A stretch of DNA of 7,165 bases from Thermoproteota archaeon. GTDB taxonomy: Archaea; Thermoproteota; Methanomethylicia; Methanomethylicales; B66-G16. A program made the translations under genes and the position numbers. The stretch's first letter is position 1; every line of letters begins with the position of its first letter. Shown here one piece after another: positions 1-7,165 of the stretch. The DNA lies in NCBI GenBank assembly GCA_003649085.1, contig QMQV01000073.1:1-7165 (forward strand), in the 5' to 3' direction. The notes under the pieces are model-generated. The model saw nothing but the letters and a program-made list of their open reading frames with translations, searched no databases and was not told the DNA's origin.

Positions 1-960
1 CTTGATGACAAACTCGCCTTACCGCTGACTTCATTACCCCGAGAGGAACTATTATCTGAGCTCAAGAAGCTAGGCCCCTTTACACTTACATACATGGAGT
101 TTGAACGAGTATCTAAGAAGCCAAGAGATTTGATCGAGGCTTTAAGCGATGTTCTATCTCCTGCAGAGCTGTCATTTGTGCCCAAGTCATTTGACATTAT
201 AGGAGATATAGCTGTCATTGAGCTGCCCGATGAACTTTTACATGTTAAGGAAATCATAGGTAAAGCGCTACTGACCATTTACGATAACGTTAAGGCTGTC
301 TACATGAAGCATGGAAAAGTAGACGGCACTTATAGAATAAGACCCCTTGAGCACATAGCTGGCGAGCTTAAAACTGAAACAGTGCATAGGGAATATGGAT
401 GCGTGTTTAAACTTGACGTAATGAAAGTATATTTTTCGCCAAGGTTAAGCTGGGAACATTGGCGAATAGCATCGCAAGTTGCTGAAGGAGAAACCGTAGT
501 GGACATGTTTGCAGGCATAGGCCCCTTTTCAATAATGATAGCTAAGAATAAAGCAAATGTAAAGATATATGCCATTGACATAAACCCTGATGCAGTAAGG
601 TATCTTGAAGAAAACATTAAGCTAAATAACGTTCAAGGCAAAGTGGTACCAATCTTAGGTGATGCTAAGCAAGTGATTGAAAATAAGTTAAGAGGCGTAG
701 CCGATAGAGTTATCATGAACTTGCCCGGCGAAGCTATAAGCTTTGTCGACGCAGCTTGTAAGACGCTTAAGAAAGCTGGCGGGATAATGCACTTTTACTC
801 ATTCACATCTGAAGAACGAGGTTTTGCAAACATTGAGGAAGCTTTAACACGAGAAGTTTTAAAATCTGGTCGAACAATTAAGCAAATACTTTCAAAGCGT
901 ATTGTAAGACCCGTAGCTCCTAGAACTTGGCAAGTGGTGTTAGATGTCTTAATCGCATAA
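1..960 (+). CDS. trm5: tRNA (guanine37-N1)-methyltransferase Trm5, 5' end missing
   Basis: Transfers methyl from S-adenosylmethionine to N1 of G37, next to the tRNA anticodon, which guards the reading frame. The frame is open from base 1, so the 319 visible codons are the C-terminal part. The ATG at 94 is internal: the codons before it resemble the end of the small N-terminal D1 domain (remembered alignment to Methanocaldococcus Trm5), so roughly 30 residues are probably missing. Visible motifs by codon: RPLEHIAGE (114-122), YFSPRL (144-149) with the family-conserved arginine, the SAM-binding loop VVDMFAGIGPF (166-176), acidic strand YAIDIN (190-195), catalytic-pocket MNLP (239-242), and the typical C-terminal KRIV..APR segment. 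The stop at 958-960 overlaps the convergent DUF371 gene by 12 bp. Family assignment is firm; the subtype (Trm5a, b or c) is not settled, and some Trm5a enzymes also act in wyosine synthesis. Confidence 0.95.
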   Translation, partial: LDDKLALPLTSLPREELLSELKKLGPFTLTYMEFERVSKKPRDLIEALSDVLSPAELSFVPKSFDIIGDIAVIELPDELLHVKEIIGKALLTIYDNVKAVYMKHGKVDGTYRIRPLEHIAGELKTETVHREYGCVFKLDVMKVYFSPRLSWEHWRIASQVAEGETVVDMFAGIGPFSIMIAKNKANVKIYAIDINPDAVRYLEENIKLNNVQGKVVPILGDAKQVIENKLRGVADRVIMNLPGEAISFVDAACKTLKKAGGIMHFYSFTSEERGFANIEEALTREVLKSGRTIKQILSKRIVRPVAPRTWQVVLDVLIA

Positions 961-1389
961 CCTATAGGCTTTGATGACGACACGCGCAGGCAATCCTTGG
1001 CGAAGCTTTTCTACAACTTCACGGCTAAAATCCGCCGCAGCTTTATTAGCATAAACTGCCAATGTCCTACCACAAACATAGCCGCTCTTTCTAACAACCA
1101 TGGATTTCTTATCTTCAAAGCTCAGCTTTTGATCCCCTCTTGCGATAACAACTTCTTTTAATCCATTGACGTGAACTTCGATCTCTATCACGGTTCTAGG
1201 GCTTTTAGCAAGACGTTTAAAATCATCGCTTAAATCTGATACCGCCTTGTTAGCTGACGTTAATATAATACAGTCTCCTTTCAAGGTAACGTAATCTTCC
1301 CTAGTTATTTCAAAAGTTGATTTATGCGTAGCCCTGATGTTCTGATGCCCTTTTCCAAAGACTTCTTCAATGATCACCTTAGACACCAA
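949..1389 (-). CDS. DUF371 family archaeal conserved protein
   Basis: A 146-aa soluble protein of the archaeal DUF371 family; no biochemical role is known to me. Recognition rests on family-like blocks: GHQNIRATHKSTFEIT (14-29), GDCI (38-41), ANKAVSDLSDDF (46-57), VRKSGYVCGRTL (99-110) and ANKAAADFSREV (114-125). The two ANKA-x-x-D segments sit in similar contexts and suggest an internal duplication. There is no signal peptide or membrane segment. The start is TTG at 1389; an in-frame TAA four codons upstream (separated by ATT and GCT) bars a longer ATG/GTG/TTG start, and the GTG next door at 1386 is an equally possible start. A GGGAGG at 1408-1413 is about 18 nt away, too far for a normal Shine-Dalgarno site, whereas a TATA-like box about 28 nt upstream suits a leaderless message. 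Convergent with trm5 and divergent from pcm. Confidence 0.85.
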   Translation of the reverse strand: MVSKVIIEEVFGKGHQNIRATHKSTFEITREDYVTLKGDCIILTSANKAVSDLSDDFKRLAKSPRTVIEIEVHVNGLKEVVIARGDQKLSFEDKKSMVVRKSGYVCGRTLAVYANKAAADFSREVVEKLRQGLPARVVIKAYRLCD

Positions 1390-1413
1390 AGCAATTTACT
1401 TTAGAAACCTCCC

Positions 1414-1421
1414 TATTTAAT
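1414..1421. promoter_or_regulatory. Shared TATA-like box for DUF371 and pcm
   Basis: In the 56-bp gap between the divergent genes the AT-rich octamer TATTTAAT (ATTAAATA on the minus strand) is the only plausible TATA box. Its centre is 28.5 nt from the TTG of DUF371 (1389) and 28.5 nt from the ATG of pcm (1446), close to the archaeal TATA-to-start distance if both messages begin at or near the start codon. No clear purine-rich BRE flanks it on either side, which lowers confidence. Bidirectional use is inference. Confidence 0.45.
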
Positions 1422-1424
1422 GAG

Positions 1425-1443
1425 TAGCTAGCGGAGCTAGCTA
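1425..1443. repeat. Perfect 8-bp inverted repeat before pcm (possible operator or RBS hairpin)
   Basis: TAGCTAGC and GCTAGCTA are perfect reverse complements separated by GGA. The element lies between the TATA-like box (1414-1421) and the pcm start codon (1446). The only Shine-Dalgarno-like GGAG for pcm (1433-1436) is the loop plus the first base of the right arm. As DNA it could be a repressor site downstream of TATA; if transcribed it would fold with the ribosome site in the loop. Each arm is itself a tandem of TAGC units, so part of the symmetry could be low-complexity sequence. Confidence 0.55.
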
Positions 1444-1445
1444 AG

Positions 1446-2138
1446 ATGTTTGAGGAACCATTTGAAGAACAGCGAAAACGCTTAATAAGCAGGTTAGTCG
1501 ATGAAGGAGTGCTGAGATCTCCATCGGTCATTAAAGCCATGCTTTCAGTACCTAGAGAGCTCTTTGTTCCAGAGCAACACAGAAGATACGCCTACGCGGA
1601 CACGCCATTACCAACACTTAGCGGCCAGACGATATCTGCTCCTCACATGGTAGCCATGATGTGTGAGCACTTAGACCTAAAACCCGGACATAAAGTACTT
1701 GAAGTGGGCGCAGGATCAGGATATCACGCAGCTGTGTGTGCCGAAATTGTCGCACCTAAAGACTCACCAGTTAAAGGGTATGTTTATGCTGTAGAACGCG
1801 TATATGAGCTAGTTTTGTTTGCACGAAGAAACTTGGAGAAAGCTGGTTATGCGGATAGGGTGACGGTTATACATGGTGATGGAACCCTAGGTTACCCAGA
1901 AGCTGCTCCATATGATAGAATACTAGTTACAGCAGCGGCTCCTAACATACCTCCTCCATTAATTGAGCAGCTTCGCATAGGTGGGCGTATAGTCATACCA
2001 ATTGGAGAGCCCTATTCAATACAAGAGCTTGTAATAGCTGAAAAAAAGGAAGATGGTTCCATAAGACGTTTTTCAGCTGGAGGCTGCGTTTTTGTCCCGC
2101 TAATAGGCAAATATGGGTGGAGTGAGCATTTTACTTAA
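1446..2138 (+). CDS. pcm: Protein-L-isoaspartate O-methyltransferase (PIMT)
   Basis: Methylates the abnormal alpha-carboxyl of L-isoaspartyl residues in aged proteins using SAM, starting their return to aspartate; a cytosolic repair enzyme. At 230 aa it matches the family. Domain order: N-terminal helical part; the PIMT-specific segment [13 protein letters not shown] (60-72), which contacts the isoaspartyl substrate; SAM motif [15 protein letters not shown] (84-97); acidic post-I VYAVERV (113-119); GDG (144-146); motif [15 protein letters not shown] (154-166); motif [15 protein letters not shown] (176-187). No key motif is missing. ATG at 1446 has GGAG nine nt upstream and the TATA-like box at about -28. 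Just upstream is a perfect inverted repeat enclosing that GGAG, the clearest regulatory hint in the window. The stop overlaps the convergent fen1 by 8 bp. Confidence 0.96.
   Translation: MFEEPFEEQRKRLISRLVDEGVLRSPSVIKAMLSVPRELFVPEQHRRYAYADTPLPTLSGQTISAPHMVAMMCEHLDLKPGHKVLEVGAGSGYHAAVCAEIVAPKDSPVKGYVYAVERVYELVLFARRNLEKAGYADRVTVIHGDGTLGYPEAAPYDRILVTAAAPNIPPPLIEQLRIGGRIVIPIGEPYSIQELVIAEKKEDGSIRRFSAGGCVFVPLIGKYGWSEHFT
2041..2047 (-). terminator. Possible T-tract terminator of the fen1 transcript
   Basis: Seven consecutive A on the plus strand give a T7 tract on the minus strand, 84 nt beyond the fen1 stop codon and inside pcm. Archaeal transcription can end at T-tracts of this length without a hairpin. 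The tract also encodes Glu-Lys-Lys of pcm (GAA AAA AAG), so coding need alone may explain it. Confidence 0.25.
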
Positions 2139-3183
2139 ACCAAGCATCTAAACTTCTCTGAGCGCTGATCTCTCTAGTTGCTTTTACAACTCTCTCGATA
2201 GCGTTTTTAACCCTCTCCTCCGAAAAGTCGTGTTCTCTACACAACACATCAATAACCTTATTTGGATCTAGTGGTCTCCACACGATCTTATAGTCCTTCG
2301 AGACGTTAGGTTCGAGAAAGATTCTCTTAATCTCATCAATAGGAATGGGCAGATGTCTAAGCTCTTCAAGCTCTTTAACTCCCATATCTAATGCCCTTTT
2401 CAAAGAACCATACATCTTAATGATTTTAAGCGCTTTCTTAGGGCCAATTCCTTTAACGCCATCAGGATTGTAGTCTGTTCCAAGCATTATTGCTATGTCG
2501 ATTAACTGCTCTCTCGTTATCTGTAGCTCTGATAATAGTTTATCAAGCTCTATGAGCTCAGGCTCTATCTCCACGTAAACGTCCTTTCTAGGTAGCTTTC
2601 TCTTACCAGAAATTGTCAAATTCCTTATGAGTCTAGGTGCTCCGAAAAGTAGGGAATCGTAATCTTGGCTTACAGCAGCCCAAGCTTCTCCTCTTAAAGC
2701 TATAAACGCAGCTTGCGCTTCTCCTTCTGATGGGGCTTGGACCCACGGTACTCCCATAGCATCTAGTAATTTCTTAGCTTGATTGACCATTTCCTCTGTA
2801 AGCCTTGATGTCGCCTGAGCATACATTTTGGCAGCTTTAAGATCCCCTTTAGCTAAAGCCTCTTCATACTTTTCTTCATACTCTTCTTTTCGCTTTAACC
2901 TACTCACAATTTCAGCTTCTTTTTGCTCTGGTGGCTTTCCATCAAAGACGTATATTGGCTTAAGGCCTTCTTCAAGCAAGTTTATGGTGCGGTAAAATAG
3001 CCCGCTTAAATGGCTTGTAATTCTCCCTCTAGAGTCCATTAAAGGTGTGCCGTCAGGCTGCCTTATTATAGACAAGAACTGATATAGTGCGTTGTAGGCA
3101 TCAATCGCTATGGCCTTTCCTCTTAAACTAGATAAGTCTATTGGCTTTGCTTCTGGTATCAACTCTCTCAAATCTACGCCCAT
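2131..3183 (-). CDS. fen: Flap endonuclease 1 (FEN1), structure-specific 5' nuclease
   Basis: Removes 5' flaps from Okazaki fragments and repair intermediates and works with PCNA. At 350 aa it is a normal archaeal length. Metal-binding acidic residues are all present: D28 (AIDAYN), D81 (VFDGKPP), E153 and E155 (SEGEAQAAF), D174 and D176 ([10 protein letters not shown]), D237 (GTDYN). The helical arch lies around 85-135, rich in Lys and Glu; the helix-hairpin-helix [11 protein letters not shown] is at 242-252. The C-terminus carries a canonical PCNA-interacting peptide, Q342-x-x-L345-x-x-W348-F349. The ATG is supported by GGAG four nt upstream (3188-3191). The winged-helix gene ends 30 bp upstream on the same strand, and cdc48 precedes that, so co-transcription is likely. 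The 3' end overlaps pcm by 8 bp, so the Phe of the PIP box and the stop of pcm share bases. Confidence 0.97.
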   Translation of the reverse strand: MGVDLRELIPEAKPIDLSSLRGKAIAIDAYNALYQFLSIIRQPDGTPLMDSRGRITSHLSGLFYRTINLLEEGLKPIYVFDGKPPEQKEAEIVSRLKRKEEYEEKYEEALAKGDLKAAKMYAQATSRLTEEMVNQAKKLLDAMGVPWVQAPSEGEAQAAFIALRGEAWAAVSQDYDSLLFGAPRLIRNLTISGKRKLPRKDVYVEIEPELIELDKLLSELQITREQLIDIAIMLGTDYNPDGVKGIGPKKALKIIKMYGSLKRALDMGVKELEELRHLPIPIDEIKRIFLEPNVSKDYKIVWRPLDPNKVIDVLCREHDFSEERVKNAIERVVKATREISAQRSLDAWFK

Positions 3184-3213
3184 TGTTCTCCACTGTGAAA
3201 CTATAACCGAGTT

Positions 3214-3459
3214 CTATTCCTTAGCTTTTTCGACCAACACCACGTTCTTAATAGTCTTCTTAATCGTTGAGGTATTAACGATACCATTAAGCTCAAGCTT
3301 CATTAAAGCTCTGTTAAAATCCCTATATGAGAGATCTCTGACAACCTTCTTAACAGCTTCATAAAGTTCCCTGTCTCTAGCTGACCCTGCTTTTCGTCTT
3401 AGTATGTCAACTATTATTAATTCGATAGGCTCAGGTCTCCAAATAGCACCGCTTCTCAA
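3214..3459 (-). CDS. Small winged-helix DNA-binding-like protein
   Basis: An 81-aa basic protein; I recognise no named family. The pattern fits a single winged helix: helix 1 around 11-25 (PIELIIVDILRRKAG), helix 2 around 28-40 (RDRELYEAVKKVV), a putative recognition helix 44-59 (SYRDFNRALMKLELNG), then a beta hairpin or wing 60-78 with alternating hydrophobic and Lys/Thr residues. No cysteines, signal peptide or membrane segment. It could be a small transcription regulator or a DNA-binding accessory of replication or repair; its place between cdc48 and fen1, 39 and 30 bp from them on the same strand, does not decide this. The start is TTG at 3459, chosen because GAGGAG lies eight nt upstream (3468-3473); the nearby ATG at 3475-3477 is followed at once by TGA and cannot be used. 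Confidence 0.72.
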   Translation of the reverse strand: MRSGAIWRPEPIELIIVDILRRKAGSARDRELYEAVKKVVRDLSYRDFNRALMKLELNGIVNTSTIKKTIKNVVLVEKAKE

Positions 3460-3467
3460 AGTTGCTT

Positions 3468-3473
3468 CTCCTC
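3468..3473 (-). promoter_or_regulatory. Shine-Dalgarno site fixing the TTG start of the winged-helix gene
   Basis: GAGGAG on the minus strand with eight nt to the TTG at 3459. This is the main support for a non-ATG start and for internal translation within a message coming from cdc48. Confidence 0.65.
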
Positions 3474-3498
3474 ACATGGCTTAAGCGCTAGGCTATGA

Positions 3499-5745
<2,247 letters not shown>

Positions 5746-5746
5746 T

Positions 5747-5754
5747 CAAAAATA
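5747..5754 (-). promoter_or_regulatory. Weak TATA-like candidate for cdc48, or T5 stop signal for aEF1B
   Basis: TATTTTTG on the minus strand, about 40 nt before the cdc48 ATG. As a TATA box it would start transcription near 5724, at the GGAGG. As a T5 tract 70 nt past the aEF1B stop it could end that transcript. The two readings cannot be separated by eye. Confidence 0.25.
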
Positions 5755-5800
5755 CCACATTACCTACGCTACCTTTACTACGTAGCCACTACTAAAGCTT

Positions 5801-5814
5801 TTGCATTAATGCAA
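5801..5814. repeat. Perfect 14-bp palindrome between aEF1B and cdc48
   Basis: TTGCATTAATGCAA is its own reverse complement. It starts 8 nt beyond the aEF1B stop codon and lies about 92 nt upstream of the cdc48 start, in the longest non-coding gap of the window. No T-tract follows it and its RNA stem would be only about 5 bp with a TTAA loop, so a protein-binding site is more plausible than a terminator. Two 8-bp palindromes, AAAGCTTT (5794-5801) and CTACGTAG (5778-5785), follow toward cdc48. Confidence 0.5.
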
Positions 5815-5822
5815 TCAATAAG

Positions 5823-6101
5823 TTACAAGGACACTTGTCTAACAAGCTCAACTTCTACTTGACCTACACCTTTCACTTTAGAAAAAGCATCTTCTAAACT
5901 CGAAGTACCCCCTTCAAAATCAGCTGGCATTACCACATGTACCTTTAAGGCAACTAAGCCAAAAGCTATTGGCTCATCATCAATTCTATAGATCTCCAGC
6001 CCAGATGGAAGGGCTCTCTTAAGCTCCTCCTTAAGCTCATTTAAATTAACTTCGTCACCTTCTGGAAGCACTTTAACAGTAGCCACAACTTTAGCTGGCA
6101 T
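5823..6101 (-). CDS. ef1b: Translation elongation factor aEF1B (EF-1 beta)
   Basis: The guanine-nucleotide exchange factor that recharges EF1A with GTP; archaea have only this small catalytic domain, about 90 aa. The 92-aa product starts MPAKVVATVKVLPEGDEVNL and carries the typical middle strand IAFGLVALKVHVVMP (46-60) and the family-characteristic EGGTSSLEDAFSKVKGVGQV (64-83) with its ferredoxin-like fold pattern. The ATG at 6101 is chosen over an in-frame ATG at 6134: GGAGG sits seven nt before it, the family begins here, and the longer form would add 11 unrelated residues overlapping the previous gene. The gene lies 11 bp after the zinc micro-protein gene and is probably translated by coupling to it. 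A 113-bp gap follows before cdc48. Confidence 0.95.
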   Translation of the reverse strand: MPAKVVATVKVLPEGDEVNLNELKEELKRALPSGLEIYRIDDEPIAFGLVALKVHVVMPADFEGGTSSLEDAFSKVKGVGQVEVELVRQVSL

Positions 6102-6108
6102 ACCAAGA

Positions 6109-6115
6109 CCTCCTA
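6109..6115 (-). promoter_or_regulatory. Ribosome binding site of aEF1B fused with upstream stop codon
   Basis: The minus strand reads TAGGAGG: TAG (6115-6113) ends the zinc micro-protein and GGAGG (6113-6109) is the aEF1B Shine-Dalgarno site, sharing one G, with seven nt to the ATG. Terminating ribosomes would sit on the site, a classical arrangement for translational coupling. Confidence 0.75.
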
Positions 6116-6289
6116 AGGGCCTTGAAAACCGCACTTAGGACATACATATGGGTTAACAAGCTGCCTACACTTATAACAACGCCAAAAAGTAACCTCCCCA
6201 CAATTCGGACATCTAAGCTCTACACCCTTCTCCCCTGGAAGAATCGGCCTCTTACACGATATACATACGGGTAGCGAAGTCTCAGACAT
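6113..6289 (-). CDS. Small zinc micro-protein with four CxxC motifs (HVO_2753-like)
   Basis: A 58-aa protein with four evenly placed CxxC knuckles: CISC (9-12), CPNC (27-30), CYKC (38-41) and CPKC (50-53). These could form two zinc sites. It resembles the widespread archaeal family represented by Haloferax HVO_2753, which I recall being found beside the EF-1 beta gene; its biochemical role is not settled, though its linkage suggests translation or RNA binding. The ATG at 6289 is chosen over an in-frame ATG at 6331: the extra 14 residues would be hydrophobic, unlike the family, and would run across the promoter region. AAGGTG lies six nt before the chosen ATG. It is the first gene of the unit with aEF1B and diverges from the DUF4392 gene. 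Confidence 0.85.
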   Translation of the reverse strand: MSETSLPVCISCKRPILPGEKGVELRCPNCGEVTFWRCYKCRQLVNPYVCPKCGFQGP

Positions 6290-6314
6290 CTCAAACACCT
6301 TAAGCTTAAAGAGG

Positions 6315-6322
6315 TTTAAAAA
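6315..6322. promoter_or_regulatory. TATA-like box midway between the zinc gene and the DUF4392 gene
   Basis: TTTAAAAA (TTTTTAAA on the minus strand) contains the palindrome TTTAAA at 6315-6320, centred 27.5 nt before ATG 6345 and 28.5 nt before ATG 6289. On the plus strand it is preceded by AAAGAGG, a purine-rich BRE-like stretch. It supports leaderless starts on both sides; direction of use is inferred. Confidence 0.5.
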
Positions 6323-6332
6323 CCCAATCAAG

Positions 6333-6340
6333 TATATAAA
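6333..6340 (-). promoter_or_regulatory. Second TATA-like box for the zinc gene and aEF1B unit
   Basis: TTTATATA on the minus strand, the best match to a consensus archaeal TATA box in the window. Transcription would start near 6310, leaving a leader of about 20 nt that contains AAGGTG before ATG 6289. It lies only about 10 nt before the plus-strand ATG at 6345, too close to serve that start, though it could serve ATGs at 6378 or 6381. Confidence 0.5.
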
Positions 6341-6344
6341 CCCT

Positions 6345-7165
6345 ATGTCGTCTTCGCCTTTAAAGAACCTTAAGTTAATGATGCTTGACGAGATGTTAAT
6401 CTCCCACTTTCACTTAAAGCCATGGATATTAAAGCTAAATAGCATTTTGCGCAGACGCATCTCCCATCCACTTCTTGAGCTTATATATCGCATACACGAG
6501 GAAAGCCAGGTAGACATAATAACAGGCTTCCCCGTAATACGAGAAGGACGCGCTTACCCAGACATAGACGGGTTATCGGGGTCAATAGTACTAGCTGAAG
6601 TACTTGAACAAGTTGTACGCGATGTTAGGATTTTAACAGAACCATATTCACTGAACGTATTAAAAGAACTTCTACCCTACACATCTTTAAACGATAAAAG
6701 CCTACTTAAAGGATTGACCTCAACCTCTTCTCTTTCTCTTGAAGAAAGAGATGTGGCAATCTTCGTGGAAAAACCGGGAGCAAATGCTTTAGGCATCTAT
6801 CATAACGCATATGGAGAAAATATATCTAACTACTGCTTTCACGTCGAGAAAATCTTAGATAATTACGGGCTTACCGCCTCAATAGGGGACCTAGGAAACG
6901 AAGTTGGCTTCGGCTTGATTAATAAAGCGGTTAAACGTCATGTAAAGTTTGGCGCAACTTGTAGATGTAGCTGTAAAGCTGGAATAGCGTCGTCATCAAA
7001 AGTAGATTACCCTATAATTTCGACAACTTCTAACTTAGGATGCTACGTACTAGCGGCTTGCTTCTCAACAATAAACAACGTTAAGTTCGTACACGACCCG
7101 CTGAGAGAGGAGGTTTTCATAAAAAGAGCAGTGGGCTTAGGAGCTATCGATGCCCTCTCTTCACA
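6345..7165 (+). CDS. DUF4392 / D-glutamate cyclase-like protein, 3' end missing
   Basis: 273 codons are open from ATG 6345 to the window edge without a stop. Family-like blocks: DIITGFPV (57-64), DIDGLSGSIVLAEVLE (73-88), FVEKPGANALGIYHNAYG (140-157), ENISNYC (158-164), SIGDLGNEVGFGLI (179-192), TTSNLGCYVLAA (227-238) and AVGLGAIDA (262-270), in the order I know from the DUF4392 domain, whose mammalian member DGLUCY turns D-glutamate into 5-oxo-D-proline. Since the last block is normally near the domain end, only a short tail is probably missing. A cysteine cluster, CRCSC (206-210), precedes the TTSN block. No signal peptide or membrane segment is seen. Substrate in this archaeon is unknown. 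ATG 6345 fits a TATA-like box at about -27; ATGs at 6378, 6381 and 6393 are alternatives. It diverges from the zinc micro-protein gene. Confidence 0.82.
   Translation, partial: MSSSPLKNLKLMMLDEMLISHFHLKPWILKLNSILRRRISHPLLELIYRIHEESQVDIITGFPVIREGRAYPDIDGLSGSIVLAEVLEQVVRDVRILTEPYSLNVLKELLPYTSLNDKSLLKGLTSTSSLSLEERDVAIFVEKPGANALGIYHNAYGENISNYCFHVEKILDNYGLTASIGDLGNEVGFGLINKAVKRHVKFGATCRCSCKAGIASSSKVDYPIISTTSNLGCYVLAACFSTINNVKFVHDPLREEVFIKRAVGLGAIDALSS

Noticed and set aside
94..960. ATG at 94 as the start of trm5
   Set aside because: The frame is open to base 1 and the codons before 94 match the expected D1 domain of Trm5, so this Met is internal.
330..983. Two minus-strand open frames antisense to trm5 (330-617 and 795-983)
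   Set aside because: They oppose conserved Trm5 motifs and show no family resemblance.
2204..2208. T5 tract after pcm as its terminator
   Set aside because: Five T inside the fen1 coding region is common by chance and nothing else supports it.
3201..3208. TATA-like TTATAG (minus strand) between the winged-helix gene and fen1
   Set aside because: Only about 22 nt before the fen1 ATG, which has a good GGAG site of its own; an internal promoter is not needed.
3110..3364. 84-codon plus-strand open frame across the fen1 / winged-helix junction
   Set aside because: Antisense to two supported genes, with an unremarkable composition and no promoter or ribosome site.
6102..6134. Upstream in-frame ATG for aEF1B at 6134
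   Set aside because: It lacks a ribosome site, overlaps the preceding gene, and adds residues outside the family; ATG 6101 has GGAGG at seven nt.
6290..6331. Upstream in-frame ATG for the zinc micro-protein at 6331
   Set aside because: Its extra codons run through the TATA-like boxes of the divergent promoter and encode a hydrophobic stretch not expected in this family.

Overview
The window is a compact stretch of archaeal chromosome made almost entirely of conserved information-processing and protein-quality-control genes. The domain is clear from the gene set: an archaeal-type Trm5, a DUF371 protein, a FEN1 with a PCNA-binding tail, a two-ring Cdc48/VAT ATPase, the small archaeal aEF1B, and a four-CxxC zinc micro-protein. 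AT-rich TATA-like boxes lie about 26-30 nt before several start codons, which suggests leaderless archaeal promoters. Frequent ATA and AGA/AGG codons and a protein-repair methyltransferase are compatible with a thermophile, perhaps of the TACK group. That placement is inference; nothing seen fixes the phylum.

Layout, left to right: (1) the 3' part of trm5 (+), open at the left edge; (2) a DUF371 gene (-) overlapping it tail to tail by 12 bp; (3) a 56-bp divergent promoter region with one TATA-like box equidistant from both starts and an 8-bp inverted repeat before pcm; (4) pcm (+), overlapping fen1 tail to tail by 8 bp; (5) a minus-strand series reading leftward: zinc micro-protein, aEF1B, cdc48, a small winged-helix protein, fen1; (6) a 55-bp divergent promoter region; (7) an unfinished plus-strand gene, 6345 to the right edge, for a DUF4392/glutamate-cyclase-like protein. 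Intergenic gaps are 113 bp or less. No tRNA, rRNA, CRISPR array, insertion sequence or phage gene was found.

Functionally, trm5 (m1G37 of tRNA), aEF1B (EF1A nucleotide exchange) and the zinc micro-protein belong to translation; cdc48 and pcm to protein quality control; fen1 to Okazaki-fragment processing and repair. The stop codon of the zinc gene lies inside the ribosome binding site of aEF1B, so those two are probably translationally coupled. cdc48, the winged-helix gene and fen1 follow each other with 30-39 bp gaps and may be co-transcribed.

I see no new multi-gene system. The points most worth checking are the symmetric shared TATA geometry at both divergent pairs, the inverted repeat that places the pcm ribosome binding site in a hairpin loop, a 72-bp perfectly identical tract in the two ATPase domains of cdc48, an internal two-fold repeat in DUF371, and the poorly characterised DUF4392 protein.
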